NCBI GenBank assembly: GCA_016721315.1
Contig: JADKIL010000001.1
Coordinates: forward strand, 1-64,000
DNA: 64,000 nt
Source of the DNA: Candidatus Villigracilis vicinus
Lineage (GTDB): Bacteria; Chloroflexota; Anaerolineae; Anaerolineales; Villigracilaceae
Direction of reading: 5' to 3'
Shown here one piece after another: positions 7,930-14,142 of the stretch. Within the stretch, counting starts at the first letter, position 1. The number at the start of each line of letters is the position of its first letter. Position numbers and translations under genes: made by a program. The notes beneath the pieces were generated by a model that ran no database searches, was not told the origin of the DNA, and saw nothing but the letters and a program-made list of their open reading frames with translations.

Positions 7930-8382
7930 CTAGTCCTTCTTTCCGAAATATCCGAAAGCGATCAACGCGGCAGAGACGACGGCAATGGCAATGCCTCTTT
8001 GCAGAAGCTCCATGCCATCTTTGATCTCGATCAATTTTTGTAGATATTTGACCGCCATGACGAGCACGATCATACTGCTTAACTTGGCTTTGAGCTCATA
8101 CAGGTCATGTGCCAGCATCCACTCGGGCATGTCCAGTTTCCCGATGAAGAGTTCATATAAACTGGCAGAGAAGATCAAGATGGTGGTGGCGATCAGAAAG
8201 ATGTCAATGAGTTCGATCAACTCGATGGTGATGGTGGCGTCTTTGCCGAGGGATTGGACGATCAACAGCGTGGTGGTCACCGTCTTGATGGTGCCCCAGG
8301 CAAAGGCGGCGAATGAAGCGACCAAAAGGGAGATGATGCCGATCAGGGCAAGATAGCGTGAGCGTTCGAGTAGGAATTTCAT
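7930..8382 (-). CDS. UPF0114 (YqhA-like) integral membrane protein
   Basis: The start at 8382 is chosen because GGAGG precedes MKFLLERSRY, giving 150 residues. The N-terminal S/RYL motif, a first membrane segment with FAWGTIKT, and the DLYELK-Lxx segment are typical of the UPF0114/YqhA family. Three to four membrane helices are visible. The function is unknown; the family is described as small inner-membrane proteins. It lies immediately upstream of the cysteine-protease-like gene and is probably co-transcribed with it. Confidence 0.8.
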   Translation of the reverse strand: MKFLLERSRYLALIGIISLLVASFAAFAWGTIKTVTTTLLIVQSLGKDATITIELIELIDIFLIATTILIFSASLYELFIGKLDMPEWMLAHDLYELKAKLSSMIVLVMAVKYLQKLIEIKDGMELLQRGIAIAVVSAALIAFGYFGKKD

Positions 8383-8415
8383 GGGGTTATCCTCCAAAAT
8401 TATCATTAAATGAAA

Positions 8416-8448
8416 GATGTTGCAGACCTGTCTTGCATCTGCAACATC
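8416..8448 (-). terminator. Intrinsic terminator after MBL hydrolase
   Basis: An 11-bp perfect stem (8416-8426 with 8438-8448) with an 11-nt loop lies directly after the stop of the minus-strand gene at 8455, followed by a T-rich stretch. Confidence 0.75.
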
Positions 8449-8454
8449 GTGTAC

Positions 8455-9285
8455 TTATTCTCCGTGCATTTGGCGGTGCAGTGCCCGCAGGTTGCGCCGG
8501 TGCAGGGTCTCTGCCAGCCCACCCAGATACACGCGGCTCTTGCCGCAATCTTCGATGGCGATCTCCTCGAGATATTCATCGACATTCTTGCGCTTACCGC
8601 CCGCTTTAACCGCCTTCTTGATGTTGTTGAGGTAGTTGACGTTCTCACGCACGGCTGCATCGATCTCACCGCGCAGGATGATATCACCATGACCTTGAAT
8701 GATGTTTTCCAGACCCATCTTGCCGATCTTCTTGATGGAGGCGAGCATGTCGTCTGCGTCGCCATCTACAATGAAGGGCAGGGGCATGAAGGCATCGCCA
8801 GCAAAGAGGACACGGTCTTCTTCGACGAGCACCGAGATGCCGTCATCGCTGTGACCAGGCGAAGTGGAAAGGATCAAATTCTTCTTGCCGACCCGTAGAG
8901 TCATTTCGCCGGTTTCAAAGGTGAGGTGCGGCGGCACGATCTTGACCTGACGCAAGCTGGGGTTTTGCTTTTGGGCGTTTTCCAATGAGGCAACGCCGTC
9001 TTCGATCAGATACTGGCGGCACTTGGCATGACCGATCACCACTGCTCCGGGGAAGAAACAATTGCCCCAGCAATGGTCGGCATGGTAATGGGTGTTGATA
9101 ACATACCGAACCTGCACGCCTAACTCGTGCTCGATGAACTCGCGCATGGTCAGCGTCTCTTCAGGGAGGGCAAGGGTGTCGATCACCACTGCCCATTGAG
9201 GACCGATAATGACACCCGCCGTGACTTGCGCGTAGACTTCACTTTGGAACCAAAAAACGTTCTCTGAAACTCGTTCTCTATGCAT
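8455..9285 (-). CDS. MBL-fold metallo-hydrolase
   Basis: A 276-residue protein from the ATG at 9285, chosen because AGAAGG precedes it. The metallo-beta-lactamase fold signature is complete: THYHADH (His66, His68, Asp70, His71), His145 in SPGHSDDG, Asp164 in FAGDA and His199 in QGHGD. These bind two metal ions and hydrolyse esters, thioesters or lactams. A C-terminal helical region of about 70 residues follows. The substrate is unknown. It lies downstream of lpdA but is separated from it by a terminator. Confidence 0.85.
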   Translation of the reverse strand: MHRERVSENVFWFQSEVYAQVTAGVIIGPQWAVVIDTLALPEETLTMREFIEHELGVQVRYVINTHYHADHCWGNCFFPGAVVIGHAKCRQYLIEDGVASLENAQKQNPSLRQVKIVPPHLTFETGEMTLRVGKKNLILSTSPGHSDDGISVLVEEDRVLFAGDAFMPLPFIVDGDADDMLASIKKIGKMGLENIIQGHGDIILRGEIDAAVRENVNYLNNIKKAVKAGGKRKNVDEYLEEIAIEDCGKSRVYLGGLAETLHRRNLRALHRQMHGE

Positions 9286-9374
9286 GCTTGCAACCTTCTT
9301 ACGTGGAGTATCTATTGTTAATAGCATACTATGCCGAAAATTTCAAGATGTATATACAAATTAGTAAGGGCAAA

Positions 9375-9403
9375 AAAAACCGAGGTTCAAAACCTCGGTT
9401 TTT
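9375..9403 (-). terminator. Intrinsic terminator after lpdA
   Basis: An 8-bp GC-rich stem (9380-9387 with 9391-9398) with a 3-nt loop is extended by A/T arms (9375-9379, 9399-9403). It lies directly downstream of lpdA on the minus strand. Confidence 0.85.
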
Positions 9404-9422
9404 AGGTCTCAATTGGCGATAC

Positions 9423-10811
9423 TTAGATGTGAATAGGTGTTCCGCTTGCGCCGTGCGCTGCTTCCATCAATGTCTCTGAAAGCGTCGGGTGCGCATGGAC
9501 GTTGCGTGCAATCTCGTGCGGGGTCAGTTCCATCATCTGCGCGAGGGTCAGTTCGGGCAACAGTTCGGTCACTTCAGGTCCGATCATGTGTGCGCCGAGG
9601 ATCTCGCCGTATTTTTCATCGGTGATGATCTTGACGAAGCCCGCATAATCGCCCAAGCCAAGCGCCTTGCCATTCGCCTGGAAGGGGAAGCGCCCGACTT
9701 TGATGGTGTAGCCCTTCTCTTTTGCCTGCGCTTCGGTCAGCCCGAATGAAGCAACCTGTGGATGACAGTACGTAGCACGCGGCATCATGTCGTAATTGAG
9801 CACCACGGTCTCATGTCCGCCAATGTGTTCGGCAGCCACAATGCCCATCGCCGAGCCGACATGCGCCAGCATGAGTTTGCCGGTCACATCACCGATCGCC
9901 CAAATGCCGGGGACGTTTGTTTGCATCTTTTCATTGATCTCAACAAAACCGCGATCACTGATCTTGACGCCAACCGCCTCAAGCCCAAGCCCTTTGCTGT
10001 TCGGCGTGAAGGAAGTTGCGATCAACGCCTGATCCACTTCAAGGGTCTCGTCTGGCAGTTTGACCTTCACCTTGTCACCACTGACAACGATGCTTTCGAA
10101 CTTAATGCCGGTCTTGATCTTGATGCCGTTCTTGGTGAGTTCCTTGGTCAATTCCTTGCTGACCTCTTCATCTTCACGCGGCAACACACGCGGAAGCAGT
10201 TCAACGATGGTCACGTCCACGCCATAGGAATTCCAGATAGTGGCGAATTCCACGCCAATGGCGCCCGCGCCGACGATCACCACAGACTTGGGCAGTGTGT
10301 CTTGCATGATGGCTTCCCAATACGTGACGATCTTCTTTCCGTCAATCGTTATGCCGGGCAAGGTGGCTGCACTCGCGCCAGTTGCGACGATGATATTCTT
10401 CGCCTTGAGCTCAGTAGCTTTGCCGTCTTTATCGGTAACGGTAATTGTGTCTTTCGCCTTGAATTGCGCCGCGCCCATGAAGACAGCGATATTGTTCTTC
10501 TTCATTAAGAAGCCAATGCCTTTGACTAGACGATCTGAGTTGGAGCGCGAGCGTTTGAACGCCACACTGTAATCCAATTTCAGGTTATCGAACGAGAAGC
10601 CAAAATCCTTGGCGCGGTGACGTAGGGTATGTGCCACTTCGGCGTTCTTTAATAGCGATTTGGAGGGGATACACCCAACGTTCAAACAAACTCCGCCCAT
10701 CCATTGTTTATCGACGATCGCCACTTTTTGTTTCAGCTGTGCGGCACGGATCGCAGCCACGTAGCCTGCAGGCCCCGCACCGATCACAACAACATCAAAA
10801 TTTTCTGCCAT
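9423..10811 (-). CDS. lpdA: Dihydrolipoyl dehydrogenase (E3)
   Basis: A 462-residue FAD disulfide oxidoreductase that reoxidises dihydrolipoamide of the E2 component and passes electrons to NAD+. The FAD site GAGPAGYVAA lies at the N-terminus. The redox-active pair is Cys42 and Cys47 in CLNVGCIPSK. The NAD-binding GAGAIGVEFA lies mid-protein, and the dimer-interface His441-Glu446 pair (HPTLSE) is near the end. The start follows AGGAG. It probably serves the E1/E2 proteins encoded upstream, although a terminator and three genes lie between. Confidence 0.95.
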   Translation of the reverse strand: MAENFDVVVIGAGPAGYVAAIRAAQLKQKVAIVDKQWMGGVCLNVGCIPSKSLLKNAEVAHTLRHRAKDFGFSFDNLKLDYSVAFKRSRSNSDRLVKGIGFLMKKNNIAVFMGAAQFKAKDTITVTDKDGKATELKAKNIIVATGASAATLPGITIDGKKIVTYWEAIMQDTLPKSVVIVGAGAIGVEFATIWNSYGVDVTIVELLPRVLPREDEEVSKELTKELTKNGIKIKTGIKFESIVVSGDKVKVKLPDETLEVDQALIATSFTPNSKGLGLEAVGVKISDRGFVEINEKMQTNVPGIWAIGDVTGKLMLAHVGSAMGIVAAEHIGGHETVVLNYDMMPRATYCHPQVASFGLTEAQAKEKGYTIKVGRFPFQANGKALGLGDYAGFVKIITDEKYGEILGAHMIGPEVTELLPELTLAQMMELTPHEIARNVHAHPTLSETLMEAAHGASGTPIHI

Positions 10812-10832
10812 GAGAAGTTCTCTCCTAAATGT

Positions 10833-10868
10833 AAAAAGGTTAAGGGCGATTATACCCTTAACCTTTTT
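10833..10868 (-). terminator. Intrinsic terminator after the dienelactone hydrolase gene
   Basis: A 14-bp stem (10833-10846 with 10855-10868) has an 8-nt loop and A/T-rich arms that give a T tract on the minus strand. It lies between the 10901 stop and the lpdA start. Confidence 0.85.
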
Positions 10869-10900
10869 TGCGTTTTGTAGGACAAGTCTATAGACTTGTC

Positions 10901-11557
10901 TTACAGTGCGGCTTTCAAAAACTCAAACGTCCGGCTCCATGCCGACTGTGCGGCAGCGGGGTTGTATTCGGGGCGATCTTCTTCCACGAACCAATGGGCA
11001 GTTCCCGGGTAGGTGTGACGCGTCGCATCCACGCCTGCTTTGGCGAACTCCGCAAAGGTGTTATCCACAAATTCAGTTGGTTCCCATTCATCCACCTCAC
11101 AAAAATGCCCCATCACTTTGGCTGTGATCTTGCCATAGTCTACGCCTTCGTTGCCGTAAAAAAGAACGACGGCGCCGAATTCCGCTGGCTTGTATGCAGC
11201 CGCGATCAAAGACCACGCCGCACCCATTGAAAACCCTATCACGCCGAGCTTGCCCTTCACCCGTGTTTGTAAATAATCTTTTGCAGTGAAGACCGTATCG
11301 CCGATCAATTGGCTGTCGCTTTTTTCCATCAAAGCTTTGGCTTCATCAATAGTCTTGGCGATTTGTCCATCACGCAGATCGGGCGCGAGTACAGTAAAAC
11401 CTTGTTCTGCAATACGGTCGCAGACTTGTTTGAAGAAAGGCTTCAATCCCCACCAGGCGTGCAAAAGCAAAATACCCGGTCCGCTGCCGTCCGCGAGATA
11501 GGCTTTTACTTTTTTATCATTCACGGTTAATTCGATCTCGGAAGTTTGAATGGACAT
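10901..11557 (-). CDS. Dienelactone hydrolase family alpha/beta hydrolase
   Basis: A 218-residue alpha/beta hydrolase; the start at 11557 follows AAGGAG. The nucleophile elbow is GFSMGAA with Ser110, where classic dienelactone hydrolases use Cys. The oxyanion region LLLHAWWGL, Asp156 in EVDEW and His188 in GTAHWF complete the triad pattern. A Ser nucleophile points to a general esterase-like member rather than a true dienelactone hydrolase. The promoter just upstream has an unusual dyad in its spacer (11577-11605). Confidence 0.85.
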   Translation of the reverse strand: MSIQTSEIELTVNDKKVKAYLADGSGPGILLLHAWWGLKPFFKQVCDRIAEQGFTVLAPDLRDGQIAKTIDEAKALMEKSDSQLIGDTVFTAKDYLQTRVKGKLGVIGFSMGAAWSLIAAAYKPAEFGAVVLFYGNEGVDYGKITAKVMGHFCEVDEWEPTEFVDNTFAEFAKAGVDATRHTYPGTAHWFVEEDRPEYNPAAAQSAWSRTFEFLKAAL

Positions 11558-11576
11558 GGCAATCTCCTTTTGAATG

Positions 11577-11605
11577 ATTATAAGTACATTTGTTCTAATT
11601 ATCAA
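11577..11605 (-). promoter_or_regulatory. Sigma-70-like promoter with dyad in spacer
   Basis: On the minus strand TTGATA (11605-11600), a 17-bp spacer and TATAAT (11582-11577) form a near-consensus promoter 20 bp before the start at 11557. The spacer holds AGAACAAATGTACT (11583-11596), a near-palindrome also seen in two other promoters in this window. Confidence 0.7.
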
Positions 11606-11641
11606 GCAAAAGAAAAAGGCGACTTTCGCCGCCTTTGAGAT

Positions 11642-12118
11642 TTACAACCAACGCCTCACTTTGGAACTGTAGGCTGTGTACTCGCCTTTGAACTTTTTCT
11701 CCAGATAGGCTTCTTCCTTCTCTATCACGAGCCGCGAGAGAGTGACCATAAAAATTGGCGACACGACCAAACCCCATAATGATCCGTATGCCAGTGGGAA
11801 ACCAATGACCATCAAGAGAAAACCCAGGTAGATGGGGTTGCGGGTAAAACGATAGATTCCACTTTTTACCAATGCTTTGACCGACCCATGCGGGTCGAGC
11901 GTTGTGCGTTCTTTGCGAAATTCAAGGAAGGCGCCTACCCCAAAGAGAAAACCAATGAAGGTTAGACCCAGACCAATGTTCTTAAGCAGCGGAGGCATCC
12001 CGGCAAGGATGGGGGCGAGGTATCCCATCAAAAGACCGACGATGATAAAGACCATCGCCACAATGGGTGGGTGGACGTTCTTGTTGATGTTCGGACTGTC
12101 TTTTTGTTTATCGCTCAT
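11642..12118 (-). CDS. Isoprenylcysteine carboxyl methyltransferase-like membrane protein
   Basis: A protein of about 158 residues with four hydrophobic segments and the family signature YRFTRNPIYLGF plus the C-terminal EEAYLEKKF--EYTAY pattern, which binds S-adenosylmethionine in the ICMT/phospholipid methyltransferase superfamily. The start at 12118 is preferred since GAGG lies 7 bp upstream; an ATG at 12124 would overlap the previous stop as ATGA. It probably methylates a membrane-associated substrate, but which one is not known. It is coupled to the upstream hypothetical gene. Confidence 0.8.
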   Translation of the reverse strand: MSDKQKDSPNINKNVHPPIVAMVFIIVGLLMGYLAPILAGMPPLLKNIGLGLTFIGFLFGVGAFLEFRKERTTLDPHGSVKALVKSGIYRFTRNPIYLGFLLMVIGFPLAYGSLWGLVVSPIFMVTLSRLVIEKEEAYLEKKFKGEYTAYSSKVRRWL

Positions 12119-12120
12119 GC

Positions 12121-12447
12121 TCATTCCTCGATTTCAAGTGTGGCTTTCAACGGTGGTTTGCGCCAGAACCAATCCATCCAATCGGCGTAGGAGACACCTT
12201 TTTGCTTTGAGTCCGACCAGATTCCTGCTGTGAGTTTGTGTTTGTCGAAAAAGCCACGTTTTACAAAATGGATTTTTCCAGACCAGAGTGTCTTCTCATG
12301 CGTCTCGTAGATAGTTAGATAATGACCGTCTTGCAAAGTGATGAGGTCGTTCAGCCCATTACCTTCATCAGGCATGAAACTGAACACGATCATACCTTCC
12401 CAGCCTTGCTCGTAATAGGCTTCCAATTTTCCGAAGTAACGTTTCAC
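12121..12447 (-). CDS. Conserved hypothetical protein
   Basis: A 108-residue soluble protein I do not recognise. It is rich in aromatic residues (WEGMIVFSF, DWMDWFWRKPP) with no cysteine motif, signal peptide or membrane segment. Its stop overlaps or abuts the start of the methyltransferase gene, and it begins 19 bp after the E2 stop. It is therefore part of the E1-E2 transcript by position. Confidence 0.65.
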   Translation of the reverse strand: MKRYFGKLEAYYEQGWEGMIVFSFMPDEGNGLNDLITLQDGHYLTIYETHEKTLWSGKIHFVKRGFFDKHKLTAGIWSDSKQKGVSYADWMDWFWRKPPLKATLEIEE

Positions 12448-12466
12448 TTATGACTCGTTACTTTTC

Positions 12467-13696
12467 TCAAGCCCAATTTTCCAACGTATCCTTGACCCTT
12501 GCCAGGAACCAATCCGCAGATGCACCGTCCAAGATACGATGATCGAAGACGAAGGACATGTAGACCATTGGGCGAATCGCGATAGCATCATCGATCACTA
12601 CAACGCGTTTTTGCATCGCTCCCACACCGAGGATGCCCGCTTGCGGCTGGTTGATAACGGGGAAGGCGAATAATGATCCGCTCACGCCGTGGTTGGTGAG
12701 TGTGAACGTGCCGCCTTTGACATCGTCCGGTTGCAATTTCTTGGTACGGGCGCGATTCGCAAGGTCATTGACTGCGCGTGCCATCGCCAGCAGGGAGAAG
12801 TCTTCGGCTTTCTTGATGACTGGCACGATCAAGCCATCTTCGCCGAGTGAGACCGCCATACCGAGATTGACATTCTTATGAATCAATAAACCTTCATCTG
12901 TCCATGATGAATTGGTCTGTGGATAGGCTTTCAGTCCCGCCACGATCGCCATCATGAAGTATGCCGTGAATGTGAGGTTGACCCCATCGCGTTCAAATGC
13001 GGCTTTGTTCGCGGCGCGATGCTTGCTAACCTTGCTCATATCCGCTTCCATCACAGTCAATACATGCGGCGAAGTATGCTTGGACTCGACCATGTGCTGC
13101 GCGATGGATTTGCGCATGGTGGAATGCTTGATAAGTTGATCACCTTCGGTTGGAGAGACGATTGACGATTGACGATTGACCATAGGCTGACTTTTGACCT
13201 GTGACTTTGGACCCGAAGACACATAGTTCAACACATCATTCTTCGTAATGCGTCCACCCAACCCGGTGCCATTGATCTGAGACAAGTCCACGCCATGCTC
13301 GGCGGCGATTTTTGCTACGACTGGGGAGATGAAGCCGAGGTCTGTAGTGCGTGATGCGTGATCCGTAATGGGAGGCTGGAGGTTAGAGATTGGAGATTGA
13401 GCAGTCTTTTGTGCAGGCGCACTGCCCACTGATAATTGTTCACTGTCCACTGCTTCCCCAGGCTTACCGATAATCGCAAGTAATTCTCCCACCTTCGCGG
13501 CAATCCCTTCTTGCGTGATGATCTTCAAGACTGTTCCAGTTGCCGGGGCAGGGATTTCAGTATCTACTTTATCGGTGTTAACTTCGAGCAAAGGTTCCAG
13601 TTCATTAATAGAATCGCCAACTTGCTTTAGCCATTTTGTAACGGTAACTTCATCCACGCCTTCGCCGAGCCGGGGTACATAAACTTTTGTTGCCAT
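12467..13696 (-). CDS. Dihydrolipoamide acyltransferase (E2) of a 2-oxo acid dehydrogenase complex
   Basis: A 409-residue E2 with the standard order. The lipoyl domain (1-78) carries the lipoylated Lys43 in NTDKVDTE. The peripheral subunit-binding domain (about 123-159) reads ISPVVAKIAAEHGVD and GGRITKNDVL. The catalytic domain (190-409) ends with His386-Asp390 of DHRILDG. E2 passes acyl groups from E1 to CoA. Both linkers (83-118 and 163-181) are encoded by 7-bp-periodic repeats rather than the usual Pro/Ala sequence, which is odd. Acyl specificity (pyruvate or branched-chain) cannot be decided here. Confidence 0.92.
   Translation of the reverse strand: MATKVYVPRLGEGVDEVTVTKWLKQVGDSINELEPLLEVNTDKVDTEIPAPATGTVLKIITQEGIAAKVGELLAIIGKPGEAVDSEQLSVGSAPAQKTAQSPISNLQPPITDHASRTTDLGFISPVVAKIAAEHGVDLSQINGTGLGGRITKNDVLNYVSSGPKSQVKSQPMVNRQSSIVSPTEGDQLIKHSTMRKSIAQHMVESKHTSPHVLTVMEADMSKVSKHRAANKAAFERDGVNLTFTAYFMMAIVAGLKAYPQTNSSWTDEGLLIHKNVNLGMAVSLGEDGLIVPVIKKAEDFSLLAMARAVNDLANRARTKKLQPDDVKGGTFTLTNHGVSGSLFAFPVINQPQAGILGVGAMQKRVVVIDDAIAIRPMVYMSFVFDHRILDGASADWFLARVKDTLENWA
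13157..13212. repeat. Heptad repeat array A, inside E2 linker 2
   Basis: Eight consecutive 7-bp units: GACGATT three times, then GACCATA, GGCTGAC, TTTTGAC, CTGTGAC and TTTGGAC. It encodes residues 163-180 of the E2 protein between its binding and catalytic domains. Confidence 0.8.
13344..13454. repeat. Heptad repeat array B, inside E2 linker 1
   Basis: Eight 7-bp units (13344-13399: GTAGTGC, GTGATGC, GTGATCC, GTAATGG, GAGGCTG, GAGGTTA, GAGATTG twice), then 20 bp, then five more (13420-13454: CACTGCC, CACTGAT, AATTGTT, CACTGTC, CACTGCT). It encodes E2 residues about 82-118. Confidence 0.8.
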
Positions 13697-13706
13697 AATA
13701 TCTCCA

Positions 13707-13748
13707 GTTGGTGGTTATCGGTTGGTGGTTGACGGCAGTGTGTTGATC
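13707..13748. repeat. Heptad repeat array C, over the four-helix-bundle stop codon
   Basis: Units GTTGGTG, GTTATCG, GTTGGTG, GTTGACG, GCAGTGT and GTTGATC run without a break. The stop codon of the minus-strand gene (13715-13717) and its last codons lie inside. Confidence 0.75.
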
Positions 13749-14101
13749 AGGGCGTAAAGTTTTTTGCGTAAATTTTGTATTTGCTCATCCATTGGGTCAA
13801 CATCCTCTTTGCTCAAATACCCAAATTCCTGAGCTAAGACCAGTTGAGTATCTACTTCTGCAAGAGAACCAAGCGCAATGTGTAAAAAACGTCGAAAATC
13901 TCCAGGGGATTTCCTTGCCTGACCTTCGGCGATATTCGATGGAACAGAAACTGCAGCGCGACGGAGTTGATCTGCCAAAGCGTATGTTTCTTGTTTTGGG
14001 AATTTTCCAGTCAATTGATATACAGTTTTTGCGATCTTGATGGCGTCCTGCCAAACAATCAACTCTCGATAATTCCTTGCTGAAACTTTTTCTTTTTCCA
14101 T
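13715..14101 (-). CDS. Four-helix-bundle protein (23S rRNA-IVS/Avd-like family)
   Basis: A 128-residue protein; the start at 14101 follows GAGG. The family signature is clear: YRELIVWQDAIKIAK, then YALADQLRRAAVSVPSNIAEG, then FRRFLHIALGSLAEVDTQL. Such proteins form pentameric four-helix bundles and are best known from intervening sequences of 23S rRNA genes and as Avd in diversity-generating retroelements. Here no rRNA or reverse transcriptase is near; it stands between E1 and E2 and is flanked on both sides by heptad repeats. Its role is unknown and it may be an inserted passenger gene. Confidence 0.85.
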   Translation of the reverse strand: MEKEKVSARNYRELIVWQDAIKIAKTVYQLTGKFPKQETYALADQLRRAAVSVPSNIAEGQARKSPGDFRRFLHIALGSLAEVDTQLVLAQEFGYLSKEDVDPMDEQIQNLRKKLYALINTLPSTTNR

Positions 14102-14114
14102 ATAACCTCGCTGC

Positions 14115-14142
14115 CAACTGTCAACTATCAACCGTCAACTGA
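14115..14142. repeat. Heptad repeat array D, over the E1 stop codon
   Basis: Four exact 7-bp steps: CAACTGT, CAACTAT, CAACCGT, CAACTGA. The E1 stop codon (14135-14137, minus) lies inside the array. Confidence 0.8.

Noticed and set aside
13157..13454. CRISPR array or tandem satellite
   Set aside because: Units are 7 bp with drifting sequence and no spacers of constant length; part of it is coding.
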